Shown here in pieces: positions 1 to 8,275 of a DNA stretch of 35,856 bases. Position 1 is the first letter of the stretch; every line of letters starts with the position of its first letter. Under the pieces are notes generated by a model, which was not told where the DNA came from, did no database searches, and worked only from the letters and a program-made list of their open reading frames with translations. Source of the DNA: CAZNLL01 sp964573885 (lineage in GTDB: Bacteria > Desulfobacterota > DSM-4660 > Desulfatiglandales > Desulfatiglandaceae). The stretch spans positions 1 to 35,856 of the forward strand of contig CAZNLL010000025.1 in NCBI GenBank assembly GCA_964573885.1. The letters are read 5' to 3'. Both the position numbers and the translations under genes were made by a program.

Positions 1-1193
1 GCGCCATTGTCCAGCTGGTCAACAAGATGATTGTGGATGCCCATAATCGAGGGGCTTCCGATATTCACATAGAGCCAAGACAGGGCAAGGCCAATGCCCA
101 GATCAGAATCCGGGTGGACGGGGCCTGCCAGGTCTACCAGACCGTACCTTATACCTACAAAAGGGCCATTGTCTCCCGTCTTAAGATTATGTCCGACCTG
201 GATATTGCCGAGAGACGTTTGCCCCAGGACGGCAAGATCAAGTTCAGAAGGTTCGCCCCCCTGGATATTGAACTCCGCGTGGCCACCATCCCCACCGCCG
301 GTCAAAACGAAGATGTGGTTATGCGGATCCTGGCCGCAGGTGAGCCCATCCCTTTGCACAACATGGGTATGAGCGAGCGCAATTATGATGCCTTTATTGA
401 CATGGTCACCAAACCCTACGGGATCGTCCTGGTGGTGGGCCCTACAGGAAGCGGGAAGACAACCACCCTGCATGCGGCCTTGCACTATATCAACAGGCCC
501 GAGACCAAGATATGGACGGCCGAAGACCCCGTGGAAATCACTCAGGAAGGCCTCCGCCAGGTCCAGGTGGCACCCAAGATCGGGTTTGATTTCGCTACGG
601 CCATGCGGGCATTTCTAAGGGCGGATCCGGACGTGATTATGGTGGGCGAGATGCGTGATCACGAGACGGTCGCCACCGGCATTGAGGCCTCCCTCACCGG
701 CCATCTGGTCTTCAGCACCCTGCACACGAACAGTGCCCCTGAGACCATTACCCGGCTCCTGGACATGGGCATGGACCCCTTTAATTTTGCTGATGCCCTT
801 TTGGGCGTCCTGGCCCAGCGGCTGGTGAGGACCCTTTGTAAGGATTGCAAGGAGAAATATCATCCCTCAAGGGAGGAATATGACGCCCTGGTCAGGGCCT
901 ATGAAGGTGACTTCGAGGCCCTCGGTTTCGAGTATAATGACGACTTTGCGCTCTACCGGCCAGAAGGATGTCAGAAGTGTGCCAACACGGGCTATCGGGG
1001 CCGGACCGGAATCCACGAACTGCTTGTGGGCACGGATGACATGAAGTCCAAGATCCAGAACAAGGCCAGGATGGAGGAACTCAGAAAACAGGCCATCAAT
1101 GATGGGATGACCACCCTCATGCAGGATGGTATCCGCAAGGTGTGTCTGGGCCAGACCGACCTCAAGCAGGTGAGGAAGGTGTGCATCAAGTAG
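1..1193 (+). CDS. Type II secretion / type IV pilus assembly ATPase (PilB/GspE family), 5' truncated by window edge
   Basis: This is the C-terminal part of a hexameric secretion ATPase that powers pilus or pseudopilus extension from the cytoplasmic face of the inner membrane. The reading frame is already open at base 3 and enters the family motif GASDIHIEP, so the true start lies upstream. The Walker A motif is GPTGSGKTTT. It is followed by the Asp box AEDPVEI, the Walker B region DPDVIMVGEMRD and the His box GHLVFSTLHTN. Near the end a tetracysteine zinc site, LCKDC plus GCQKC, precedes GYRGRTGIHELL. The stretch between the two cysteine pairs is fairly long (about 50 residues). PilB and GspE cannot be separated from this part alone. 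The two PilT-like genes about 20 kb downstream favour a pilus role. The gene converges on argC. Confidence 0.9.
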   Translation, partial: AIVQLVNKMIVDAHNRGASDIHIEPRQGKANAQIRIRVDGACQVYQTVPYTYKRAIVSRLKIMSDLDIAERRLPQDGKIKFRRFAPLDIELRVATIPTAGQNEDVVMRILAAGEPIPLHNMGMSERNYDAFIDMVTKPYGIVLVVGPTGSGKTTTLHAALHYINRPETKIWTAEDPVEITQEGLRQVQVAPKIGFDFATAMRAFLRADPDVIMVGEMRDHETVATGIEASLTGHLVFSTLHTNSAPETITRLLDMGMDPFNFADALLGVLAQRLVRTLCKDCKEKYHPSREEYDALVRAYEGDFEALGFEYNDDFALYRPEGCQKCANTGYRGRTGIHELLVGTDDMKSKIQNKARMEELRKQAINDGMTTLMQDGIRKVCLGQTDLKQVRKVCIK

Positions 1194-1250
1194 CCTCCGT
1201 CCCTGAATCGCTCGAATTGATTTGTGGACGGTGATTAATCAGGTCCCGGC

Positions 1251-2312
1251 TTAAGGGTACATGCCGGGTTTGAAAAGCCCCGCCGTTTCTTCCATGCCGA
1301 ACATGAGATTCATATTTTGAACCGCACTGCCGGCCTGGCCTTTGACCAGGTTGTCAATGAGGCTTACCACAATCAGTGTTTCCGTCCTCTCATCCACGTT
1401 CAGGGAGATATTGCAGTAATTGCTTCCCCTCACGTTGACGCTCACTTGGGGCTTTTCAGGGCCGAATACCCTGACGAAGGGCTCCTCCCGGTAAAAGTCC
1501 TGATAGGCCTCCTCCAGCTTTTTGAGATCTTGCCCCTGGCCGAGCCGGGCATAGATGGTGGTCAGGATGCCCCGGCACAGGGGCACCACATGAGGGGTAA
1601 AGGTGATCCTGGCCTCTTTCCCGCCCAGAAGTCCCAATTCCCGTTCAATTTCGTAGACATGCTGATGTCCCGATACCTTATAGGCATTCATGGCGTCATA
1701 GCGTGCAGGGTAGTGGAAGGCAGGGTTGGGGGCCTTGCCTGCACCGGAAACCCCGGTCTTTGCATCGCAGATGATGGTGTCTGGATCGACGATCGCGTGT
1801 TTTATGGCGGGAGCAAGTCCAAGGATGCAACTTACGGCGAAGCAGCCGGGATTGCCCACCAGGCTGGATCCGGAAATCTCTGCTCGGTGCAGTTCGGCCA
1901 ATCCATAAACGGAGCCGGGGAGGAGTTCCGGGGAGGTATGGGCCTGGCTTCGACCGATCCTGGCCGCATATCCCTGATAGGTCTCAAGGTCGTTAAAGCG
2001 GAAGTCACCACTGTAATCAATGACTTTAGCCCCCTTTTTGAGCCAGGTGGAGGCCTGGGCCTGACCCACGCCATCCGGGGTGGCGAAAAAGACCACATGG
2101 AAATCATCGGGACAAAGGGGATCTTCCGGCGAAATCAGGGGGAGGTCACAGAAACCGGTCAGATGGGGGTAGAGGTCACTGATCGGCTTGCCCAGATCCT
2201 GCTTGTCCATCAGGGCCCGGATCTCAACATGGGGGTGAGCCTGAAGGAGTTCAATGGCGCCGCATCCGCCGTAACCGCCTGCTCCGATGATGCCCACTTT
2301 TATCTTGTCCAT
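1251..2312 (-). CDS. argC: N-acetyl-gamma-glutamyl-phosphate reductase
   Basis: ArgC makes N-acetylglutamate semialdehyde from N-acetylglutamyl phosphate with NADPH, the third step of arginine synthesis. The 353-aa length is normal for the family. The N-terminal Rossmann motif GIIGAGGYGG (residues 8-17) binds NADP. The catalytic cysteine is C157 in GNPGCFAVS, and the usual PGCYPT form is slightly changed. KTGVSGAGK and the conserved substrate-domain motif FTPHVVPLCRGI follow. The start is ATG at 2312. No other arg gene adjoins it: downstream is the convergent secretion ATPase and upstream is the YchF-like gene, separated by 143 bases. Confidence 0.94.
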   Translation of the reverse strand: MDKIKVGIIGAGGYGGCGAIELLQAHPHVEIRALMDKQDLGKPISDLYPHLTGFCDLPLISPEDPLCPDDFHVVFFATPDGVGQAQASTWLKKGAKVIDYSGDFRFNDLETYQGYAARIGRSQAHTSPELLPGSVYGLAELHRAEISGSSLVGNPGCFAVSCILGLAPAIKHAIVDPDTIICDAKTGVSGAGKAPNPAFHYPARYDAMNAYKVSGHQHVYEIERELGLLGGKEARITFTPHVVPLCRGILTTIYARLGQGQDLKKLEEAYQDFYREEPFVRVFGPEKPQVSVNVRGSNYCNISLNVDERTETLIVVSLIDNLVKGQAGSAVQNMNLMFGMEETAGLFKPGMYP

Positions 2313-2455
2313 AAGAGGTCCTCACTCTTTGTAACGTTCTGGATTTTTGAAATAGGCCCGTTTCCAACTGCCCGGGCAGGCTATAAAGGTATCCTTACCT
2401 TGCGTTCTGTGTCCGTACCCGAATATTGGAAATCGTTTTCCCAGCATTTATAGTC

Positions 2456-3502
2456 CTAAATATTGAATCGAAAGTTAATAATATCCCCGTCTTTTACAAT
2501 GTATTCCTTGCCTTCCAGGCGGAAGAGCCCGGCCTTTTTGGCCTCCTGAAAAGACCCACAATTCTTTAAATCGTCAAAAGAGAGCACCTCGGCCCTGATA
2601 AACCCCTTTTTCATGTCCGAGTGGACCGTGCCAGCGGCCTCCAGAGCGCTTGTGCCTGCCGGAATCGGCCAGGCCCGCACCTCGTCAGAGATGACCGTGA
2701 AAAAAGAGATGCGATCCAGGATCCTGTAAGAACTCCTGATCACCCGGTCGAGGGCCGATTCCTGCAGGTGGTAGGCCTCGATGAATTCTTCGGCCTCCTG
2801 GGCCGGCATGTCTCCAATTTCCATCTCCAGGCGCCCCCGGACCACGAGGCGTTCCGTATTCTCCGGCCGCCTGTTCCATGAAGGCAGGCTTTCATCCTCA
2901 TCCCCGTTGTTTACGATCACGATCAGGGGCTTTGCCGAGAGAAAGGTGAACCCTCTTAGAACGGGCGCTGAGGCCAGTTCAGGATGGTTTCGCAGCGGTT
3001 CGCCTTGATCAAGGATGCCGTGGCAGGTCTCCAGCAGTGTTTGCTCCTCTTCTTCCGGCTTCTTCCCCCGTTTCCTGTCCAGGTCTATTCTTTCCCGTCG
3101 TTTTTCCACCACGGCAAGGTCGCTCAGGATCATCTCGTGTTCCAGGTCCCAGAAGTCCTGTTCCGGGGTGGGGGCCGGTCCCAAGGGGGCTTGAAAGTTC
3201 CTGACCACGTGGAGGAGGCCGTCGCAGACCCGGATCTGGTTCCACAGACCGCCCTCCCCCTTGGGGGCGGTAGCACCCGGTATATCAGAGGGGAGAAGGT
3301 ATTCGATTTTTGCTGGGGTCGTCTTCTTGGGTTTGAGGACCCTGGTGAGGAACGTGAGCCGCTTATCGGGAACGGTGATGGTGGCTATCCTGGACTCGCC
3401 CCGGGGTGCGCCGTGCCCTTTTTCCTCTCCCCGGGCCCCGGTAAGGGCTGAAAAGACCGTGGACCTGCCCGACTGGGGGAGTCCTACAAGGCCCAGCTTC
3501 AT
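2456..3502 (-). CDS. YchF/Obg-like P-loop GTPase with C-terminal TGS domain, divergent paralogue
   Basis: The whole protein follows the YchF (OLA1) plan: an N-terminal G domain, a helical insert rich in Glu/Arg/Lys (about residues 135-170), and a C-terminal TGS domain ending in KDGDIINFRFNI. At 348 aa it is slightly shorter than canonical YchF (about 363 aa). The late segment FFTVISDEVRAWPIPAGTSA is very YchF-like. The P-loop reads GLPQSGRST (residues 7-15), so the lysine that binds the phosphates in GxxxxGK[ST] is arginine at position 13. The DxxG motif is DIPG. YchF proteins bind ribosomes and hydrolyse ATP. This one looks like a second, specialised copy whose activity may be weak or altered. 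No clear Shine-Dalgarno sequence precedes the ATG. Confidence 0.82.
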   Translation of the reverse strand: MKLGLVGLPQSGRSTVFSALTGARGEEKGHGAPRGESRIATITVPDKRLTFLTRVLKPKKTTPAKIEYLLPSDIPGATAPKGEGGLWNQIRVCDGLLHVVRNFQAPLGPAPTPEQDFWDLEHEMILSDLAVVEKRRERIDLDRKRGKKPEEEEQTLLETCHGILDQGEPLRNHPELASAPVLRGFTFLSAKPLIVIVNNGDEDESLPSWNRRPENTERLVVRGRLEMEIGDMPAQEAEEFIEAYHLQESALDRVIRSSYRILDRISFFTVISDEVRAWPIPAGTSALEAAGTVHSDMKKGFIRAEVLSFDDLKNCGSFQEAKKAGLFRLEGKEYIVKDGDIINFRFNI

Positions 3503-3724
3503 GGTTTAGATAACACCCCCTTTTTTGACAAGCTCCGTGTCAGAAGTTATGGCTCAAAGACATCTTTTTCTGTGCCAACCAAGAGAGGTGGTGAAGTCTT
3601 TTCATCTTACCTCTACTCACCGAAATCCTGGATAAAATGACCACCATAAGAATGAAAGACGGGCCGGATCTTATCAGGATGGCGAGGGAAAATCAACAAC
3701 CCCTGCTTCGGCGTGGGGGCCGGG

Positions 3725-4441
3725 TCAAATAAGCCCCCTCCGTTTTCTGAGGAGGACATAGATGGCCCCGGTTCCCCCGTCATAGGGTCGGGCCGTGGAA
3801 AAGGCCAGGACGATCTTTTTCACCCTTCCACGGGCCAGCCACACGGGGATTCTTTCTTTGAGCACGGGAATATGGTTCTGGGAATTGAGCCCCCTTCCGT
3901 GGATAACAAGGACGCATGCCAATTCCTTCCCATAGCTCTGCACCAGGAACTCCCTGATCTTGATTTTCGCTTCCTCTTTGGTAAGTCCGTGGAGGTCCAC
4001 ATGGTCCTGGACGGGAAACTGACCCCTTCTAAGCTTTTGCAGCCACTTGGGGCTCACGCCCTGCATAGCCCCCTCCATATATTCGTCACTGAAGGTGATA
4101 TCCATATCCGCGGCGCCCTTGACCAGATCAGAGAGGTGGGTCATGGCCTCCAACTCGTCGTCGGGCGCGGGATGGGCGGGCCTCAGATTGACATTGGGCG
4201 AAGGGATCACTTTGGTCTTGGGATCCTTAAGGGGGGTCACGTCAGACATGGCATCCAGGAAATAGTGTGCGTCATCGGCACCCGTTTCGGAGAGGCGTGT
4301 TTCAGCGGTTTCGGTCTCCTTGTCCGCTTGATGCCTCTCTTTCATAAAGGTGGCCAGCTTCTCCAGGGGCTTGTTAAAGGCCTCAGGCCGCTTTTTGGGG
4401 CCCTTTGCCGGTCTTTTTTTTCTTTTTTTTCTCTGGGCCAT
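3725..4441 (-). CDS. Smr-domain protein
   Basis: This 238-aa protein has a very basic N-terminus (lysine/arginine-rich first 20 residues), a charged middle, and a C-terminal Smr (MutS2/SMR) domain from about residue 150. The domain shows its hallmarks: DLHGLTKEEA, then VIHGRGLNSQ, then a final basic segment. Smr domains are nucleases or nucleic-acid binders. In MutS2 the domain nicks DNA or rescues collided ribosomes, and stand-alone proteins of this size occur in many proteobacteria. The substrate here is unknown. The 222-base space between it and the next gene downstream shows nothing I recognise. It is divergent from the DUF3786 gene. Confidence 0.85.
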   Translation of the reverse strand: MAQRKKRKKRPAKGPKKRPEAFNKPLEKLATFMKERHQADKETETAETRLSETGADDAHYFLDAMSDVTPLKDPKTKVIPSPNVNLRPAHPAPDDELEAMTHLSDLVKGAADMDITFSDEYMEGAMQGVSPKWLQKLRRGQFPVQDHVDLHGLTKEEAKIKIREFLVQSYGKELACVLVIHGRGLNSQNHIPVLKERIPVWLARGRVKKIVLAFSTARPYDGGTGAIYVLLRKRRGLI

Positions 4442-4455
4442 ATCTCAAGGTTCGT

Positions 4456-4497
4456 TTGGCCACATTAGGCCTTGAAATATAATATGTATCTATTATA
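4456..4497. promoter_or_regulatory. Putative divergent promoters between the Smr and DUF3786 genes
   Basis: The AT-rich 150-base gap between two divergent genes holds a perfect TATAAT on each strand. On the plus strand it is at 4478-4483, with TTGGCC 16 bases upstream (4456-4461). On the minus strand the complement ATTATA lies at 4492-4497, preceded by a weak -35 (TGTCAC at 16 bases). This is read from consensus alone. Confidence 0.35.
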
Positions 4498-4600
4498 ACA
4501 AAAAAATAGACATGTGACACCGGTTTAGGCGCCCCACGAATCTGGGGGTAAGGATCCGGAAAGGTCAAAACAGGGAGCGTGTGATTTCAGGGGATTGAAT

Positions 4601-5227
4601 ATGGCAAGAGTGGACGACTACAAAAACGCGGTAAATCTGGCCAGGGATGCGTTGGCGGAGAAGAACCCCAAAAGGGTGGCGGACTTGAGCGGGGCCCGTT
4701 TTGAGACCGATCCCGGAGGGGGGGTGACCCTTACCCTTGATTTTTTGAACCGGGAGATGGCCGTGACCTGGCCTGACCTGGACTTTTCCATTAAAGGCTC
4801 CGAGGAGGAGGTTCCCATTCAACAGCAAGTCCTCCTCCTTCACTATCTCCTCGGCGCGCCGGAGGCGAAGGTCCAAGGGGACTGGATCGCCTACCAGGAA
4901 GTGCCCGACGGGAAATTCTACCTGGATGCCTTTCTTAGAAGGGCCAAGAACCCCTTGGTCCAGGGCTTTGGAAACCGCCCTGAACTACTCCTGGAACTGG
5001 CCAAGAAGGCCTATGGGGCTCGCCCCCTGGATCAGGGAGACGTTTCCGTGGAAGTCCAGGCCCTGCCCCTGGTTCCCGTGGCCTTGATACTCTGGAAAGG
5101 AGATGAGGAGTTTCCCCCGGAGGGCACCATCCTTTTCGACAGGAGTATATCCCTCATCCTGTCCGCAGAAGATATTGCCTGGCTCTCAGGCATGATCATT
5201 TATCCCCTCCTGGGCATGGCCCGTTGA
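4601..5227 (+). CDS. DUF3786 domain-containing protein
   Basis: This 208-aa protein starts MARVDDYKNAVNLARDALAE and carries the pattern I associate with DUF3786: an N-terminal helix, LTLDFLNREMAVTWPDLDF, then LLHYLLGAPEA, and a C-terminal LFDRSISLILSAEDIAWLSG. The family is common in anaerobic Desulfobacterota and Firmicutes, sometimes beside iron-sulfur or corrinoid genes, and its function is unknown. The start is the ATG at 4601, because AGGGGA ends 6 bases before it; a TTG two codons earlier lacks such support. It is the first gene of a run with purE and tsaC, which are housekeeping genes and give no hint of function. Confidence 0.75.
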   Translation: MARVDDYKNAVNLARDALAEKNPKRVADLSGARFETDPGGGVTLTLDFLNREMAVTWPDLDFSIKGSEEEVPIQQQVLLLHYLLGAPEAKVQGDWIAYQEVPDGKFYLDAFLRRAKNPLVQGFGNRPELLLELAKKAYGARPLDQGDVSVEVQALPLVPVALILWKGDEEFPPEGTILFDRSISLILSAEDIAWLSGMIIYPLLGMAR

Positions 5228-5282
5228 GATTTCGGGCAAAGAGGCCCAGACAATCAAAGACCCGACGGCGAAGGAGAAAGAC

Positions 5283-5783
5283 ATGGAAGCAAAGGGACCC
5301 TTGGTGGGCGTAATTATGGGGAGCGCCTCCGATTCCCAGGTCATGGAGGGTTGCATGGATGTCCTTAAGGAGCTGGACATCCCCCATGAGGTTCGGATTC
5401 TCTCCGCTCACAGGACCCCGGATAAGACCAGAGAGTACGCCGAGTCTGCAGCGTCCCGCGGTGTGGAGGTCCTTATCGCCGGGGCCGGCTGGGCCGCCCA
5501 TTTGGCTGGATGCGTGGCCGCCTACACACGGTTGCCCGTTATTGGCGTTCCCATAGACTCCTCACCCCTTAAGGGGCTGGACGCCCTTTTGTCCACGGTG
5601 CAGATGCCGGCCGGCATTCCGGTGGCCACGGTTGCCGTGGGCAAGGGAGGGGCCAAAAACGCAGCGGTCCTGGCCGCCCAGATCCTTGCCCTGAAACATC
5701 CCCCCATTGCGGAAAGGCTGGAGCAATACCGCAAGGGCCTCACCGAAAAGGCCCTGCAAGGGGCGGAGGCATGGGGCGGATAG
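5283..5783 (+). CDS. purE: 5-(carboxyamino)imidazole ribonucleotide mutase
   Basis: PurE moves the carboxyl group of N5-CAIR to carbon 4 (CAIR) in purine synthesis. The 166-aa length is typical of class I PurE. The N-terminal phosphate-binding motif GVIMGSASDSQVM, the SAHRTP motif with its active-site histidine, and GAGWAAHLAG are all present. The usual GAAHLPG glycines are conserved but for a Trp in the loop. The region VPIDSSPLKGLDALLSTVQM also fits. The ribosome site GGAGAAAGAC precedes the ATG. No purK is adjacent. The gene overlaps tsaC by 13 bases, so the two are probably translated together. Confidence 0.95.
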   Translation: MEAKGPLVGVIMGSASDSQVMEGCMDVLKELDIPHEVRILSAHRTPDKTREYAESAASRGVEVLIAGAGWAAHLAGCVAAYTRLPVIGVPIDSSPLKGLDALLSTVQMPAGIPVATVAVGKGGAKNAAVLAAQILALKHPPIAERLEQYRKGLTEKALQGAEAWGG

Positions 5784-6406
5784 TCTCCATAGGCACCCCG
5801 CGGTCCTTTCAGGAAGGCATTGAGAAAGCGGCCCGGCTCCTGTTGCAGGGGGGCCTGGTGGCCTATCCTACGGAATCTTTTTACGGGCTTGGGGCGGACA
5901 GCACCAGCGAAAAGGGGCTGGACCGCATTTTTTATCTAAAGGCCAGGGAACGGGACCGGCCTATCTTGATCCTTGTCCCCACAGAGGCGGACCTGGAGCG
6001 CTATGTGACCTTGGTCCCCGGCGTGGCCCGAAGGCTTATAAGGCGATTCTGGCCCGGCGGGCTCACCCTGGTCTTTGAGGCGAGGTCCGGGGTCTCTTCC
6101 CTGCTTACCGCCGGTACGGGGAAGATCGGCATCCGCCTCTCTTCCCATCCCGTGGCCGGGGCCCTGGCCAGGGCTGCAGGAATCCCTATTACGGGAACCA
6201 GTGCCAATATCTCGGGGATGCCTCCCTGCAGGAGCGCCCGAGAGGTGAAATCGGCCCTGGGCCGGGGGGTGGACATGATTCTGGACGGTGGTGACACGGC
6301 CGGGATCGCAGGGACCACGGTCCTGGATGTGACGGTGGATCCGCCTAGGATCCTGAGAGAAGGGATGATCCCCGAAAAGGACCTCAAGAGGTTTTACGGG
6401 AACTGA
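5771..6406 (+). CDS. tsaC: L-threonylcarbamoyladenylate synthase (TsaC/Sua5/YrdC family)
   Basis: This enzyme makes threonylcarbamoyl-AMP from threonine, bicarbonate and ATP, the first step of the t6A37 modification of ANN-decoding tRNAs. The 211-aa protein is a single YrdC domain without the C-terminal Sua5 domain. Diagnostic segments are GGLVAYPTESFYGLGADS, KARERDRP, RFWPGGLTLVF, GKIGIRLSSHP and GTSANISG. The start ATG lies inside the end of purE. It ends 9 bases before the stop of the convergent ACT gene. Confidence 0.88.
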   Translation: MGRIVSIGTPRSFQEGIEKAARLLLQGGLVAYPTESFYGLGADSTSEKGLDRIFYLKARERDRPILILVPTEADLERYVTLVPGVARRLIRRFWPGGLTLVFEARSGVSSLLTAGTGKIGIRLSSHPVAGALARAAGIPITGTSANISGMPPCRSAREVKSALGRGVDMILDGGDTAGIAGTTVLDVTVDPPRILREGMIPEKDLKRFYGN

Positions 6407-6414
6407 AGGGACCC

Positions 6415-6918
6415 CTAGTAATCCTTGGGGCGTTCTTTGACCTGAAAGGGGGTGTCGAAGGCCTGGGTGAGGGCCTGGAGCGCGGTGTCCAGGTACTGAC
6501 CCTCGACCACACAGGATACACTGGACAGAGACGTGCTGATGGCCAGTGAAGATATCCCCACGGAGGCTATGGAAGAAAACATCATCCCGTGTATAAGGGG
6601 CCTCTCGCGCAGGTGGGGTCCGAAGACGGTAATGACGGCCACATCCGGGGTGTAAGAGAGCACCTTGGCGTCAATGTTGGGCCTGATGGATTCCAGGACC
6701 GAGAGGGTGCGATCCAGGTCCTTTTGGTCGATGATGATTGAGAAATTGCCGCAGTCGTCGATGTCGAAGCTCTCTACCAGGAATTCGATGTTGATGCCTT
6801 CTTCCCCCATGGTCCCCAGCACGGTGCCGGCGACGCTCACATGATCAGGCACGGACATGATTTTTACAAGGGCCCGGCCGTCGCTCTGCATGATCCCGCC
6901 GATCTTTACCTTGTCCAT
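6415..6918 (-). CDS. Tandem ACT-domain protein, aspartate-kinase regulatory type
   Basis: The 167-aa protein contains two ACT domains (about residues 14-80 and 90-155) and no catalytic domain. It resembles the C-terminal regulatory half of aspartate kinase: VKIMSVPDHVSVAGTVLGTM in the first ACT, and VAVITVFGPHLRERP followed by an SISTSLSSVSCVVE strand in the second. It probably binds an amino acid and senses it. It is the last gene of the operon with the PaaK-like protein (gap 42 bases). Small ACT proteins beside PaaK-type ligases are common in anaerobes that degrade aromatic or amino acids. The ligand is not predictable. Confidence 0.8.
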   Translation of the reverse strand: MDKVKIGGIMQSDGRALVKIMSVPDHVSVAGTVLGTMGEEGINIEFLVESFDIDDCGNFSIIIDQKDLDRTLSVLESIRPNIDAKVLSYTPDVAVITVFGPHLRERPLIHGMMFSSIASVGISSLAISTSLSSVSCVVEGQYLDTALQALTQAFDTPFQVKERPKDY

Positions 6919-6960
6919 GGATCCACTCCCTGAGAAACACGTCTTCCGGGGCAGAGACCC

Positions 6961-8244
6961 TTACTCCCAGCTTCTTTGGTCCTCGATTTTCTTGTGGTGA
7001 TCCGGAATGGTCCCCCGGGGGACCATCTGTACGGAGCCTCTGAGGGTGAGGAATTCCTTAATATCTCTCTCGATGCGACCCCGAAGCATCTCCGCTCTAG
7101 AGGAGGGCTCCTTCAACTCCACCACAAAGGTCATTTGGTCTTGATGGTCTTTGCGGGAAATGACCACCTGGTATTTGAAGATCTCGGGATACCGCGAAAT
7201 CACTTCATCCACTTGCCAGGGGTGGATAAAGGCGCCTTTCACCTTGGTGGCCTGATCAATCCTTCCGAGGATCTTTTTCAGCCTGGGACCGGTTCGGCCG
7301 CAGGGGCAGGGGCCCACATCCATCAAGGCAAGATCCCCGGTGGCCATGCGGATCATGGGGTAGGCGGCGTTGAAGTTGGTGGCCACCACTTCGCCGGCCG
7401 TCCCCGGCGCCACTTGTTTGCCTGTTTGGGGATCCACCACTTCGACCACGACGTTTTCGGGCACATGCAGGCCGGTCATGTACGGGCATTCATACCCGAT
7501 ACAGCCCACAAACACGGTGCCGTAAATCTGCCGGACGGTCATTTCCAGCCTGTCTTGGATACGGGACCTGAGGGACTCGGGGAGCATCTCGGCCCCGACC
7601 ACGGCCGTATCGAGGTGGATATCCCTTTTCAAATCCAACCCCATGGCCTCCGCCCTCTGGATCAGGGTCATGATAAAGCTGGGGGTCCCCATGAAACCCG
7701 TGATCTGGAGTTGTTCCATGATCTTGACCTGCATGAGGGTATTCCCCACCCCGGAGGGGATCACGGTGGCGCCTATCCGGTTCACTGCTTCGTCCAGCAT
7801 AAAGGCCAAAGGCCACAAATGATAATTAAAGGCGTTGATAATCCGGTCCCCTCTCTTAAAGCCTGCACCACAAAGGGCCTCGGCCCAGGAGGTGTCCTTG
7901 TATTCCCTTTCTCCGGGCTGCCAGATAAGCCCGGGATTGACGTAAATGCGTCTTATTTGCCCGGGTTCTATGGTCTCGAATCCGCCAAAGGGGATGTCCC
8001 TCTTCTGGCGTTCCACCAGGTCGCTCATGCGGAGGATGGGGATTTTTTCCAGGTCCTCAAGGCCGGCCACGTGATGGGGTTCCAGTCCAGACGCGTTGAA
8101 GATCTCCCTGTAGGCCCCGGCGTGGTCAAAGGCGTTTCGGATGGTTTTAAGAAACCGCCTGTTGAGTTCTTCCTTGCGGTCTTCCCAGGCCATAGTTTCC
8201 CGATTCCGGTTCAAGAAGCGGTCTGTTTTGTTCTCGTGATCCAT
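6961..8244 (-). CDS. Phenylacetate-CoA ligase (PaaK) family protein with degenerate nucleotide loop
   Basis: This 427-aa protein matches the adenylate-forming PaaK fold: a helical N-terminus, TVVGAEMLPESLR in the core, IYGTVFVGCIGYEC at the A5 position, the A7 motif MATGDLALM, and the A8 hinge GRIDQATKVKGAFIHP, followed by a small C-terminal domain. However, the Ser/Thr/Gly-rich ATP loop (usually SSGTTGKPT) reads YVNPGLIWQPG at residues 101-111, with no lysine. It may use another substrate mode or have lost adenylation. The start at 8244 is preceded by AAAGGAG at good spacing; an earlier in-frame codon would overlap the upstream gene. It follows the molybdopterin subunit by 31 bases and is probably co-transcribed. 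Confidence 0.8.
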   Translation of the reverse strand: MDHENKTDRFLNRNRETMAWEDRKEELNRRFLKTIRNAFDHAGAYREIFNASGLEPHHVAGLEDLEKIPILRMSDLVERQKRDIPFGGFETIEPGQIRRIYVNPGLIWQPGEREYKDTSWAEALCGAGFKRGDRIINAFNYHLWPLAFMLDEAVNRIGATVIPSGVGNTLMQVKIMEQLQITGFMGTPSFIMTLIQRAEAMGLDLKRDIHLDTAVVGAEMLPESLRSRIQDRLEMTVRQIYGTVFVGCIGYECPYMTGLHVPENVVVEVVDPQTGKQVAPGTAGEVVATNFNAAYPMIRMATGDLALMDVGPCPCGRTGPRLKKILGRIDQATKVKGAFIHPWQVDEVISRYPEIFKYQVVISRKDHQDQMTFVVELKEPSSRAEMLRGRIERDIKEFLTLRGSVQMVPRGTIPDHHKKIEDQRSWE

Positions 8245-8275
8245 TCCGTCTCCTTTCTTGGGCCCGGAAGGCGCC

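Noticed and set aside
1197..1231. CCGTCC/GGACGG hairpin after the secretion ATPase
   Set aside because: The loop is 23 bases and no T-run follows, so it is too weak to call a terminator.
1317..2453. A 378-codon plus-strand open frame opposite argC
   Set aside because: It lies antisense to a clear ArgC with full motifs, has no recognisable domain, and follows from third-position GC bias.
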